DNA of 64,000 bases from Paulownia fortunei. Its lineage: Eukaryota; Streptophyta; Magnoliopsida; Lamiales; Paulowniaceae. The stretch covers positions 2,666,001 through 2,730,000 of the forward strand of contig CM033124.1 in assembly GCA_019321725.1 (NCBI GenBank), read 5' to 3'. Each line of letters opens with the position of its first letter. Positions within the stretch are counted from its first letter, which is position 1. Shown here piece by piece: positions 24,501-42,942 of this stretch. The notes under the pieces are model-generated. The model ran no database searches. It was not told where the DNA came from and was given only the letters and a program-made list of their open reading frames with translations. The translations under genes and the position numbers were made by a program.

Positions 24501-26393
24501 AACTACTAGATTCTACCATTTTATCCATTGGTCTTGATGATACTTACCATATCATGCCAATTTATACTAACTGTAATACTCTATTTTTTTTTTTTTTTTT
24601 TTTTTTTAAACATGTGCTGCCTCAGAGCATGAATGTGATATATTCTCGGTCTAATTTTCTTTCTTGATTGAATTACTTTACTATATTTCAAATTTTATTG
24701 TTTCTTGCAGATATATATGATGCCCGAGGGCAGTGCAAAAGGGGAACTTCGTCTTTATCGTGCAATCAACTTCCCTCTGAAATGGACATTGGATAAGGTT
24801 ATTATGAAAAAGCCGCTAGTGGATTCTTTTATGATTCCTCGTGAAGGCAAGTTCTGGCTTTTTGGTTCTGATCACAGTGGGATTGGCACCAAGAAGAATG
24901 GACAGCTGGAGATCTGGCATAGCAGCTCACCTTTTGGTCCTTGGAAACCTCATAAGAAGAACCCTATATATAACACAGACAAGAGCATGGGAGCTCGGAA
25001 TGGAGGGAGGCCTTTTGTGTATAATGGAAATCTTTATCGTATTGGTCAAGACTGTGGCGAGACATATGGGCGTCGGATACGTGTGTTCAAAGTAGCAGTT
25101 CTGACAACTGATGAGTTCAAAGAAGTCGAGGTTCCCTTGGGTGTTGAGGAGTCAGTTAAGGGACGAAATGCTTGGAACGGTGCCCGCAACCATCACCTTG
25201 ATGTACAGCAGCTGAGCTCTGGCGAGTGGATTGCAGTTCTTGATGGAGACCGAGTACCATCAGGAGATGCAATTCATCGTTTCATTCTTGGGTCTGCTTC
25301 AGTTGTTGCTGTTGCTGCACTTGTCATACTTGTGGGAATGCTACTGGGGGCTGTGAAGTGTTTAGTACCCTTAAGTTGGTGCCCCCACAATATAGGAAAG
25401 AGAAGTGACACTTTCTTGGCTTGGGAGAGGTCAAACTTATTATCTTCCAAGCTGAGACTTTTTTGCAGTCGCTTGAACAGAGCAAGCTCAATTCTCCGCG
25501 CTAGAATAAGACCAAACACATGCACCGGAACTGTTGTCCTCGTTTTAACAATTGTGGCCGCTGTGACCCTAATGTGTACAGGGGTTAAGTATATATACGG
25601 TGGAAGTGGTGCAGAGGAAGCGTACCCATTGAATGGGCACTACTCCCAGTTCACTCTATTAACAATGACCTACGATGCTCGGCTTTGGAATTTGAAAATG
25701 TATGTAAAACATTACTCAAGATGCTCCTCAGTGCATGAGATAGTCGTGGTCTGGAACAAAGGAATACCTCCACTATCAAGTGATTTCGACTCAGCAGTGC
25801 CAGTAAGGATAAGAGTAGAGAAACAAAACTCGCTCAACAACCGATTTAAGGTGGATCCTTTGATAAAGACTCGAGCAGTCCTTGAGCTTGACGATGATAT
25901 TATGATGACTTGTGATGATATCGAACGAGGGTTCAGGGTTTGGCGCGAGCATCCAGATAGGATCGTTGGGTTTTATCCTCGTCTCATCAGTGGCAGCCGT
26001 TTGAGATATAGAGGTGAGAAACATGCTCGCAAGCACAACGGCTACAACATGATCTTGACGGGGGCTGCTTTCATCGACAGTCAGGTAGCCTTTGAGAGGT
26101 ATTGGAGCAAGGAAGCTGAAGCAGGTAGAGCATTGGTGGACAGTTATTTCAACTGTGAGGATGTGCTGATGAACTACTTGTATGCAAATTCGAGCTCTTC
26201 AAGTGTAGTTGAGTATGTGAGACCTGCATGGGCAGTCGATACATCGAAATTCTCTGGGGTAGCAATTAGCAGGAACACACAAGCTCATTATGGGGTCAGA
26301 AGCAACTGCTTAACGGAATTCTCCCATATGTATGGCAGTTTAACTGACAGAAAGTTGGAATTTAGCAGAAGGAAAGATGGGTGGGATGTATAG
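18573..26393 (+). CDS. GINT1: GT64 glycosyltransferase, GINT1-type (GIPC sphingolipid GlcNAc/GlcN transferase)
   Basis: Four exons, all phase 0: 18573-18914, 19381-19503, 24031-24198 and 24711-26393, giving about 771 aa (Arabidopsis homologue about 765 aa). Family knowledge: GINT1 is a Golgi GT64 enzyme that adds the amino-sugar to glucuronosyl inositolphosphorylceramide, a major plasma-membrane sphingolipid class. Visible features: a Gly-rich N-terminus, a first membrane segment at about residues 54-75, and a conserved luminal N-terminal domain (KPIEAMNVWKD, ITMQGDIG, KKNGQLEIW, GARNGGR). Two further hydrophobic segments lie at about 402-427 and 484-507. The exostosin-like GT64 domain runs from about 530 to the end, with the DDD metal-binding motif at 605-607 and a conserved GRKDGWD-like terminus. 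An in-frame ATG at 18483 would add 30 residues, including a poly-Phe run encoded by a T-tract; homology favours 18573. Intron 2 is 4.5 kb and carries at least two MITE-like insertions. Confidence 0.93.
18915..19380 (+). other. GINT1 intron 1
   Basis: GTAGGT donor and TTGGTTGGCAG acceptor. It joins GCT (Ala114) to ATG (Met115) in phase 0, giving the family-typical PIEAMNVWKD junction. Reading through it is open for a while, which can mislead single-exon gene finders. Confidence 0.85.
21690..21845. mobile_element. Tourist-like MITE in GINT1 intron 2
   Basis: Ends GGGTGTGTTGGGTTTTGATT and, on the reverse strand, CACTATGTTTGGTTTCATTT form an imperfect terminal inverted repeat. The element is flanked by the trinucleotide TTA on both sides (21687-21689 and 21846-21848), the target duplication typical of PIF/Harbinger-derived MITEs. 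It is about 156 bp long. Confidence 0.6.
21867..22289. mobile_element. Second MITE-like element in GINT1 intron 2
   Basis: Ends GGCTCAGTTTGAATTCAATT and, on the reverse strand, GGCTCATTTGGTTTTAATT are inverted repeats about 420 bp apart. Flanks are TAA on the left and TTA on the right, so the exact target duplication is unclear. It begins only 19 bases after the preceding MITE's target duplication, so the two elements are nearly back to back. Confidence 0.5.
24580..24608. repeat. Poly-T tract in GINT1 intron 3
   Basis: A T-run of about 25 bases within intron 3 (24199-24710), roughly 100 bases before the exon 4 acceptor. It may come from an old retroposon tail read in reverse, or may simply be an extended polypyrimidine region. 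Confidence 0.6.
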
Positions 26394-26800
26394 TGAAGAA
26401 AATTTGGTAAAAGAAAAAAGGTGTATTCCCTTTTGTTTTGATTTGTTTTCTTTTCTTTTCTTGACTTCTTTTCTTTTAGTGTAATTTTTGTTAATAGCCT
26501 AAAGCTTGTAAGCTTGTACCTCCTGTTGCAAATTTGCTTTGGAGGGACTTGTTGTCATCATTTAGTTTTGATCAGTCAATTGTACATTGGTTTGGATGAG
26601 AGCCATGTTCTTGGTGCCCTTCTTCTCCTCTCTCTTCTTTCTTTTCTTTATTATTTTTTTTGTGGAAAATTGGAAATAACACAAGTTTGGTTATGAGAAG
26701 TCCACTAATGCTTTGCTGGTTCGGGGATTTTTTTTGTGCAATGTTTGTTTTTGTTTTTTCTAAATATTTTTATTTTTGATTTATTCTCTTAAAATAAAAA

Positions 26801-26836
<36 letters not shown>

Positions 26837-27830
26837 TTCTACAATACATTTTCTTTTTAACGCATCGTACATTTTTTTAAAATACTTTTCTTAAAACATT
26901 CAAAATAAATACAAATATTTTTGTAGTATTTGTTTAGGGGAATCTCATTTTTTTTTAACTCCAACTATTTGTTTGAAACTCAAAAAGTTGAATTCTCATA
27001 AGTTACAAAGCATGATTACGATTTGATTTTACTTTTCCCATTATTGATTGTTTATTTTGGTTGTCGTCTCGTTTAGATTTATTTTGTTGATCATATTGAA
27101 AATGAACGATTTCTTCTTTTTCTTTTTTATTTTTCAAATCAAACCCTAGCTTTCAAAAACAGAAAAAGAAAAAGAAATCCTCAATTAAATCAAATTTTGA
27201 GAAAATAAAAAATAAAAATCAGACAAGTTCAAGATGAGCACGAACCAAATCAAACTTGGCTTGCTCAAACTTGATGAATCCTTCCACCTAAAACAATTTT
27301 GATAAAATATTTTTCACAGTGTCCCTAATTTCTAATTTCATTATGAAATACATGACAATTTAGGGGGCACATTTGCAAATTCATAAAATTTCTGTTAGTG
27401 AATTTCGTGTAATAAAAAGTACATATAGTGCCAATAATAACAATAATAATAATTTATGGGCTTTTATGCAGTCTGTAATTTGAAGAAATAATAGATCAAA
27501 TGTGGATGAGATGGTATGGGCAGACTAGTTCCCATGCTGAATTATTCTGCCTGCACTTAGGTGAAAAAGGAGGGCATAAATAGCCACCCAATTTGGACTT
27601 TGCATGTTCCAATTCTTGGATTTGTCCATGTAGCTGCCCTAAACCTATCTTCTACTTTGGACCATTTGTTGACAACATTATTTGAGTATAATATTTTATT
27701 TTATTTTTACATTTGTGGTCCCCACTATGGATAAGGATAAACATATTATTGGCCTAACATGACATAAAAGTGCTATGAGTTTATTATATGTGTATTATAC
27801 GCGTTTTAACTGATTAAAGTGGAGTGAATC
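26394..27830. other. GINT1 3' UTR and intergenic DNA
   Basis: The first 300 bases are T-rich and probably the 3' UTR. An (AT)n microsatellite spans about 26805-26834. The remainder is AT-rich with no recognised gene. Confidence 0.5.
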
Positions 27831-27833
27831 TTG

Positions 27834-28232
27834 GGTTTTGTTTAGTTTTATTTTTAAAAGTGTGTTTTCCTTCTTTGAAAATGAAAAGTTGTTTGTCACT
27901 TGAATATTCTAAAAAATGATATTTTTATTTTCTAAAAATATCATTATAATATTTAATTAATTTTATATTTACTATATCCCAATAATTATGATAAAATAAT
28001 ATTCACAAAATATTTATAATTGACAATGTCTTCTATTAATTAAAATAAAAAATAAAAAATAATATTGATATGATATTTACATGATTTTTTTTTTCAAAAT
28101 ACATCGCATTATTTCTTTTCAACAAAACATCAAATATATTTTTATTATCACACGTTCTCCAATCCTACTAGCAAACTATATTCTCTCAATATAATTTTTT
28201 TAAAACAATCCAAAATAACGCCAAACAAAACC
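27834..28232. mobile_element. Tourist-like MITE
   Basis: Left end GGTTTTGTTTAGTTTTATTT and right end (reverse strand) GGTTTTGTTTGGCGTTATTT are inverted repeats. The flanking trinucleotide TTG occurs on both sides (27831-27833 and 28233-28235). The interior is AT-rich and non-coding. The PDK1 intron 4 element has ends of the same type. Confidence 0.65.
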
Positions 28233-28769
28233 TTGATTTTTTAGGAATAAGAGAAAAGGAAAAGAGCACATAGCAAACTTATTGGGACAATGTTGGATAC
28301 TTGGTTTTGTGAGGCGGGCAATGACCTATCATGATATGCTAATTTCATTATATATTATGCTAAATTAAAAATAAGTAATAAAGTAATTATGTACATAATT
28401 TCACTTTTTATTTTTTATTTTGTAAATAATGTGAAACCTAATGAAATCTACAATAAAGTAAATATTTATTATTTTCACAGGATCACGAGGTAAATGAAAG
28501 AAAACAAGAATCATGGTTCCTATGAATTAAGTAGCTTGAAAATAATAAAGTGATCAAAGTAGCCTAGGACTGCTGCTCGATTCCATTTATTAATGTTAAT
28601 AATCGACATGAATAAATTGTTTTATTGTCTACTCTCCTCGGGTCATCTCTCATTTTTGGTTTCTTTCTACATTTATTGGTAATTTTCATTGCATGAGTAG
28701 ATATATAAATATTGCATAGACTTGGATATATATATTCGAGCTCCAACTCAAATCAATCTCGATTATTAA

Positions 28770-29559
28770 TAGGGGGTAGAACCAGGATTTTAATAGAGGG
28801 TGACGACGTTCGATTGTCAAAATTATTATTATTTTTTATATAATTATTATTTTTATTGAATTTTTTTTTCTTAACTAATTATTAAAAACAAAAATATAAA
28901 TATAAATACAATACGTTATACTTACGCATAAATATTTTTATATTTACTATATTTGTATAAGTATTTGAATAAAAACTAATTTTTAAATGAAAATGTTAAT
29001 CAATTCTAATTCAATCCAACAAAAAAAAAAAAAAATTAATTTACAAGAATCTGACTATTATTTCATAACTATTAACCAAATCAAATAATTTTTATATCAT
29101 AAAAAACCTACACTTATTATTTTTTGCGAAATAAAAATTAGTATAACCTTAAACAATAAGCAACAAAAATAGAATTAAATAAATTAAAAATTAAAAAATA
29201 AAATTAAAAAATCATAATAAGGAGTATTTGTTGACTAAAATATTCATATTTTTAGAAACAAAATCATAATAAATTTTGAAAATTAGTCCAAATACCTTTT
29301 AAATCTTTATATCAATAATAAATTCTATTATCTAAATTTTTTGAAAAAATATAATTTAAAAATAATTTTAGAACATTTTTAAATTTAATAAATTTACATA
29401 TTCGATATAGAATTATGAAAATTCGAGGGCACGGTTAGAATAATTTAATTATTCTAGATGGGATAAATTTTTAAATTTATTAAAACTTATATATTAAAAT
29501 TATAAATTTAAAAAATTGAGGGATGTGGCCACACCTAACTGTCCCTGCCTCCACCACTG
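28770..29559. mobile_element. Non-autonomous hAT-like element with 8-bp target duplication
   Basis: The element is flanked by the exact 8-base direct repeat ATTATTAA (28762-28769 and 29560-29567). The left end TAGGGGGTAGAACCAGGATT matches the reverse complement of the right end, CAGTGGTGGAGGCAGGGACA, with one gap. An 8-bp duplication and CAG-GG-type ends are hallmarks of hAT elements, and this wording is common at the ends of plant hAT-derived repeats. It is about 790 bp, AT-rich, and has no transposase frame, so it is non-autonomous. Confidence 0.85.
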
Positions 29560-29569
29560 ATTATTAACA

Positions 29570-31378
29570 ATTATAGCTCGAATTGATCAAACAACATATA
29601 TATATATATATCACGAAGATGAACATTAATATTTAGAAAATTTATCTTTTTTATTTTGATTCAAACTAACTATTTTTCCAAAAAAGAATTTTTATTTTTG
29701 TTTGGGGCCTTAAATTTAAACTTATGCCTAATATAAAAAAATTTGGATTTGGACATAGTTCAAGTCTCTTATACGTAAATAGGGATCCAACCAAAATCTC
29801 TTATATGTTAATAGATATCCATCCAAATCCGCCCGACTCCAGCTCCTAGACACCCCTATTTGTACTCTTAATAAATTAAGTATTCTTGCATGTGTTTTAT
29901 GTTTTATGACTCAATTGCAAAAATAAATGAAATATCAATAATCACTTCCATAATATAATGGGTTGAGTTTATTTGAATTTGAAATTTGATTGCTAAATGT
30001 TTATAAGGACTTACCCCAGATTTAGTGGATAGGCATATTAGATCTATTATATAATTTAAAATATTTAAAAATAATATTATTAAAATTTTTTAAAAAAATT
30101 AATTTTTTTAAAAAAATATCATATATATATAATAATTTTTTTAAAAATAAAAAATTTAAATAAATCTAAATCAGTTTGAATTTAAAAGTAAAAAATTAAA
30201 AACCAACTTATACCCATTTATATTATTAAAGTTCACCCTCAAACAAAACGAATATGAATTTCGACCCGAACCGTCCCATTGCCAAATGCAAAATTGGAAG
30301 TAATTATTAAAACAAATTAGTAAAGTAAAAAGGTTGAACCTAATTTTTATTCCCAAATAGCCCTTACTTTTAAACAGTCAAATGTACCTGTCTTAAGGCA
30401 GCATGTCAGTGTGGCCATTTTTGAAGGACTCCCCCACCCCAATCATAGGTTCTATCACCCTCTCCACTCCTCCTTTTCAGGGTCCCTTCAATCACATAGT
30501 ATATACATACACTATCCATGTATACATACATAGAGGAAATTATTAAAAATGAAAAAGATAAAAACAAAGTTAAAAGGAAGAAAAAAAAGTTACACTTCAG
30601 ACTAGTTTTTTATATTTATATTCTTTATAGAATGTCTCAAAATAATTTTTTGAATTTTTATTTTTTTAATATGATACCACTATCCTTCAAATATTACATT
30701 TAAGAGTAATAATCCAAGAATACATTAAATATTTTAATTTTTTATTTTAATTTAAATTTGACCAAAAAAAATATAAATTTAAGAGTAATTCTTTATTGCA
30801 GTGATTCTTCATTTACAAAGCATTTATGACATGATGCCCATCATTTATTTTCATGTGGTCTTCAATCCCCGTACATGTATACAAGCATTTTTCCCTTCTA
30901 TCCATCCCACTTCATAGCTTTTCTTTTTGATGGCCTTGAAAAATTCATAAAGCTCACACCTTTCTCAGATATATGCATACACATATTTATACTTATGTAT
31001 AAGACTGAAATATATACATATATTAATTCATAAATTTGTGTAAGGAATCATTTGCTTTTCTGGGGTCTCTTTGAAATGGGGGTGGTGGCTTTATCAGATG
31101 GCTGTCTCAAAGAGAGAAAAGAGGAATGTATAAAGAGAATCTGATCTGATGTGTGATGTGTTGGTCTCTTCTCTCCAAGTCTCTGAGATTGTTTTCTGCT
31201 ATTCAACGGTCTTCACTTCCCCCTTTCATTGGGGGCTGTGAAAAATAAATCCAACTCTTGTTCCAAGATTTTCTTTTTTATAGTGAGAGAAAGCTGAAAG
31301 CTCCTATCTTTGAAGGGAAATACAAAAGTAACTGTAGACATATATCCCTATAGATTATATAGATACAAATATTTGTGC
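29570..31378. other. Intergenic DNA and PDK1 promoter region
   Basis: No gene recognised. A short TA tract is present at about 29597-29613. The last 500 bases become less AT-rich, with CT-rich stretches (31160-31280) and a TATAAAG at about 31128, and probably include the PDK1 promoter and 5' leader. No transcription start can be fixed from sequence alone. Confidence 0.45.
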
Positions 31379-31402
31379 ATGTGTCTTATTCTTTGCATGT
31401 AG
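31379..31402 (+). promoter_or_regulatory. Short upstream ORF before PDK1
   Basis: ATG-TGT-CTT-ATT-CTT-TGC-ATG-TAG encodes 7 residues and stops 39 bases before the first in-frame PDK1 ATG. If the leader is transcribed through here, it could lower translation of PDK1 or favour re-initiation at 31442 or 31481. This is inference from position. Confidence 0.4.
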
Positions 31403-31441
31403 GTGGGGTGGTGGGATATTGAGAATTTTGGGGAAAAAATA

Positions 31442-38566
<7,125 letters not shown>

Positions 38567-39744
38567 ATTGCTTATGATTTTGACTACACATTCTTTGGAC
38601 ATAACACAATGGTAGAACACAAAGTGGTAGAGAAACAACTGCGATGCATAAACAGTTTTGGATGCTCCCATTGGAAGCTTTTGTTGGAGAAAGTCATTCA
38701 AACTACACAGGTGGCCACTCTTAGATCCTTATATTCACTGTCACAGATTTTCCACTTTCCCTAAGCTTACACAAGAGGCAAAGGATGTTGCTTTTGGCAT
38801 CATCTTTACTTGTGGAAAGTCTAATATGGGGACTTCATGGGTCTGCTGTCCACCATTTTTGCTATAAAATGTTTGTTCCAGATCTTCCAATTGAAATGCC
38901 ATTTGTTTATAGCAGTGATTGCTCTATTTAGTTCATCATTGTATTTGATATTTAGAGAAAAGAAAAAAAAAAAAAAGTCTACAAACTGAATGAAAAATGT
39001 AAAAGACCAGAAAACCATTTGATTTATTTAAATTATCCAAAAGACTCCCACGCCTTTCTTGGTTGGAGCAAGATGATTCTCGTCTTCTTGAATTTTTTTA
39101 TTTTTTTAATCTCTTTTTTTTTTTGGGGGTGGGGGGTGGGGGGTGGGGGGTGGGGGGTTGTTGTGTACACGTAAATGCATCGATGGAAAACGTATACTAT
39201 CTTGAAATGTCCTACTCATCATAAAATCAAAATTTTAGTTGCCACATACGTTAAGCTCACTTAATCCTAATTGTTACTCATTATGATTTATGAAAACACC
39301 CATTTAATACAAAATGGGTGTGAAGAAGAATTGATTTTATGTCAGAGATAATATTGTGACAACAGTTTTGCTATCAGATATGATTCGAATCAAAAACCTT
39401 TTAATTATAATATACAATCACTTATCAAAAGAGCTCACCTCTAAAAGCAACGTTTAAAATTGTATTGTAGAATAATTTTTACAAGTGATTTGAAATAGAC
39501 AAGTAATAATTATTTTATTAGTAAACTTTTGTCAATTCATTCAACTCAATTATGAGGTATGAACCAATAAAAGTCATTCTTTTATTACATACAGTACAAT
39601 TCATAATAATGTTGTCAGTCCCTGGATCCCATCCACATATCCCTACATATCTTATCTGGATAATTTCTTTTGTTTCTTAATCTAATTAAAAATGTGGCCA
39701 GTACCTGGCCCTTTGACTTCCACAAACAAAATTCCTAGATTTAG
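38567..39744. other. PDK1 3' flank and intergenic DNA
   Basis: Includes the probable PDK1 3' UTR (first 200-300 bases), a poly-A run at about 38960-38976 and the G-rich repeat described separately. The short frame at 38658-38867 has no recognisable homology. Confidence 0.5.
39125..39157 (+). repeat. (GGGGGGT)5 G-quadruplex-forming repeat
   Basis: Five runs of five or six G separated by single T bases. This is a near-ideal G-quadruplex motif on the + strand, about 560 bases after the PDK1 stop codon and preceded by a poly-T stretch. If transcribed as part of the PDK1 mRNA tail it would form a stable RNA quadruplex; otherwise it is a DNA structure between genes. Confidence 0.85.
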
Positions 39745-40109
39745 GACATGTTTGGTTAGTATTTGGAATTTCTCTAATTCTTGTCCCCAAAAATAAATAT
39801 GTTTGTTTTACATTTTTTCTTAATATTATTTTTTCTTCTATCAAATAAAATGGGACCCCTATAAAACAAAACGATTACATTTTTTAAATTTATATTATTA
39901 TAATAAATGTCTTTTTTTTTCATTCAAAAACAACATATGATATTAAAAAAGCATGATGTAACATTATTAACCAACAAAATCTTACAAGAAATGACATTTA
40001 GACTAGAATTTATCTCCCTCAAATGACAAACCAAACATTACTTTGATTTTAAATTCTTCCCCTATTACACCTTCCTCTAATCACTATCAAATACTAACCA
40101 AACATTGCC
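39745..40109. mobile_element. Tourist-like MITE
   Basis: Ends GACATGTTTGGTTAGTATTT and, on the reverse strand, GGCAATGTTTGGTTAGTATT are inverted repeats of about 20 bases. TAG lies on both sides (39742-39744 and 40110-40112). It is about 365 bp, AT-rich and non-coding. It lies between PDK1 and the phosphorylase-like gene. Confidence 0.75.
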
Positions 40110-40112
40110 TAG

Positions 40113-40965
40113 TTGATGGATTAAAAGAGAAGAATATAGTACTATACTAACACCTCAGACAATGGGCATGTATATATATGCAAAGTATAAAAGAAACCTC
40201 CGTCATTTGTTGAAACATCTTGAGAGACTTAAGCAAATACTATTTCACATCAGACACTAAAAATGATTTCATATACAACTATAAAATTCATACCAAACAA
40301 TTGTTATCTTGTCACAGTCATTAATTTATTATGATTGTAAGATCCAACAGCACTTGACAAAACTAATACAGACAAAAATTCTTTAAGCACACACAAAAAA
40401 AGACACTTTAGTACTGATTACATATGCAAAAGGTGTGTTCTATCCCAGTAAGAATGAAGAAAATTTTCAACAGAATCCGCTTCAATTGTCTGCAAAAGAA
40501 CAAAAGGAAATCTTAACAAAGAATTCTGTGGCTGCAAAAATATTAAATATCTTTACATAAAGAACCACATGTTTTTCAATCAAATTAAGTTGCAATTAAC
40601 TTAACCATGCATGTCACTTTCAAGGCTACATAAAGAAGCTAAAACATGAAACATGTGATAGATATCTGTCACTAAAATTAAGTTGCAATTAACTTAACCA
40701 GCTGCCAGTTCTATGAAAAAGACACTAATTTTTTTCTGAAAACATAAGACCATTCAGGTTCCCTCGGTTGTGGCAACTCTATTCTGTCGTAATCATCGAC
40801 TTTTTGAACAACTATAAAATATTCTGATTGATTCGAACCCAGCACAGTATAATACTTCAACTTGCAAGAAGATCTGCTGTAAACCAAACCTGTATGAAAA
40901 AAGACACCAATTTCCCTGTAAACTTAGGCCATTCAGATCAAGAAACAGAGGTAATCGTACCATTA
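40113..40965. other. Intergenic DNA and likely promoter of the phosphorylase-like gene
   Basis: Contains a short direct repeat, AAGTTGCAATTAACTTAACCA, at about 40587 and 40680. No gene recognised. The frame upstream of 40966 is open back to 40828, but the first residues before Met40966 lack signal-peptide character. Confidence 0.45.
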
Positions 40966-42942
40966 ATGGCTGCAAAACAGTGTCTTCTACTAGCTTTTCT
41001 ATCCTTCCTTCTGTTTCCTGCTTTGGCATTTCCACTGGAAAGAGGCAAATCTTTAGCCATAATAAGGGAGATAAACAGTAAAGGCCCTTATCTTGGTCTA
41101 ATCACAGTCTATCCCCCTGAAGAAAATGCTTTCTTTGCTGCTGGTGCCTTCAAGAACGATTCGAACTATCCGTATGTGGATCTGTCAGGCAAGATATATG
41201 CACATTTTCTTTTCAGATTGTTGGATTTAGAAAGATACTTGTGAGAGTCTAACTTAGCTTGATTGAATATGCAGGCAGGCGATTTCGAGTAGGGATGATT
41301 GAAGACAAGAAAGTCATTTATGTGAGATGTGGAGTTGGATTGGTAAAAATTTCAAAATTGATTTTTTCTGTCTCACAATGCATCATCAGCTTAGAATAAA
41401 CTGTAATGTGCTTATTTTGTATTGTAGAATAAAAAATTTAAATTTTTTATGGTGAGTTAAATATATTAAACTTTAAAGAAGTTAGTGTAAATTGGATATC
41501 TAAGTTATTTGATTAGGTGAATGCTGCTGCTGCAACACAACAAATGTTGGACCTCTTCCACATAAAGGGATTGATCCACTTTGGAATTTCTGGGAATACA
41601 AATAGTTCCTTGTCCATAGGAGATGTCACCATACCTAAGGAATTTGCTAACACTGGCTTGTGGGATTGGCTGGTAACTAATACCATCACATTTGATCCAA
41701 CCTTGAACATCTGATACTATGTTTTACTTAGAGTCCTTAACTCCAACATTTTTTCTTGATTTTCATTTGAACAGAAACCCAATGCTACAGTTCCACAAAA
41801 TGATGTTGCTAAGCTAGATATCGAAAACTATAACGTGCCCGAAGGAGGAAATAATTCGTTAGGACGCATCGGATACGGTCCAGAGCAGTTCTATTCAGAG
41901 GCAGGAGAGCCTAATACTGCTCAAGAAGTGCTGTGGTTTCAAGTGAGCAACAATTGGCTTCAATTAGCTACCAGCCTCCAGGTGAGTGTTACCATTTTGA
42001 TCGTACGGTTAACTATGAACATCGTGCTAGAGGTTTGATCTATTTATAGAAAGTAGTCGTCTGAATTTATAAATTACAAATGCCTCCTTGATACTTGTCT
42101 CCATTTTGCAAAATTGTAGATTTTTCTTTTTGGTTGATATCAATATTTTTCGTAAATGTGATCGTATATATACCACGGTCAAACCTAAATAATCAATGCA
42201 CAAGCTTACATCTACCTCAACTTCACATATGTCTCAAATATCTTCATATCAATATTTTTTTATATAAAAAAAAACACAACTTAATCCTCGTATGTGACAT
42301 TGGAAGTATAATGCTATATAAGCTCTTACGAGCTCGGCTTGAAACTTTAATTTGTATTATTATCAAACTAAACCTAAGTTTCAAAGGGAAATAAAAAAGG
42401 AAAAAAATTGTGTAAATCTAAGCCTATAAGAAAATGATTTAGGTACTTTTCAGTTCAAATTCATGTTATTTTGGCACAAATCCTTTAGGTTCCTTAAAAA
42501 AAAAACAGTTCAAAAAGGTTTAATTTTATAAATTTACCGATATTAGTACTTTATAGTTCAATTTTATAAATTTACTGATATTAGTACTTTATAGTTCAAA
42601 TTTGACCATAAGTCGACTCACTAGTATTGATATATATATATATGTATATATATATGTATATGTCTACTTGTACTCTCTTTTTGTTTGTAATCTTACTTGG
42701 AAATGGTAGCTTTAGATTTGCAGTTAACAAAAATAGTTAAAGGATTCATTGTTGTGGCATTGTAGACAAGTTTATCAAATGGCTACTCGGTGATCGTGGT
42801 TCGTGGTTTATCTGACTTAGCCGGAAGGCAGGAGGGCCAAAACTCCATTAGTTTGTTTGGGTCTCTTGCCGCTTCAAATGTTGCAAAAGTAGTTTTCCAA
42901 TTCATCAAGTTGTTGCCAAAAGAATTGTATTTCCACTCTTAG
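40966..42942 (+). CDS. Bark-storage-protein-like nucleoside phosphorylase homologue, missing a catalytic segment
   Basis: Five exons: 40966-41188, 41275-41342, 41517-41672, 41775-41981 and 42766-42942, giving 276 aa. The start is set by a clear signal peptide (residues 1-22, ending PALAF), implying a secreted or vacuolar protein. Family: PNP/UDP phosphorylase superfamily, related to bark storage proteins A/B and to MTA/SAH nucleosidases. Visible motifs: PPEENAF (49-56), the GISGN...LSIGD nucleoside-binding region (120-133), FYSEAGEP and RGLSDLAG with Asp235. Usual length is about 330-340 aa. The segment between the exon 4 end (QLATSLQ) and exon 5 (TSLSNGY), which in relatives holds the VDN-AYR and DMES-type motif, is absent, and no trace is seen in the 784-bp intron. 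Both flanking phases are 0, so the frame survives. Intron 1 uses a GC donor (CAG|GCAAGA). It may be a non-catalytic storage form or an early pseudogene. Confidence 0.8.
42518..42598. repeat. Two-copy 38-bp tandem repeat
   Basis: AATTTTATAAATTTACYGAT plus ATTAGTACTTTATAGTTC is repeated twice head to tail inside intron 4 of the phosphorylase-like gene, where a coding exon would be expected. An AT-rich (TATATG)n tract follows at 42633-42662. Confidence 0.75.

Noticed and set aside
31403..31441. Open frame extending PDK1 upstream of the first ATG
   Set aside because: The frame is open, but it begins at GTG, which is not a normal plant nuclear start; the first ATG is 31442.
42001..42760. Search for the missing catalytic exon of the phosphorylase-like gene inside intron 4
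   Set aside because: No stretch in any + frame shows the expected VDN-AYR or DMES-type motif; only AT-rich sequence and a small tandem repeat are present.
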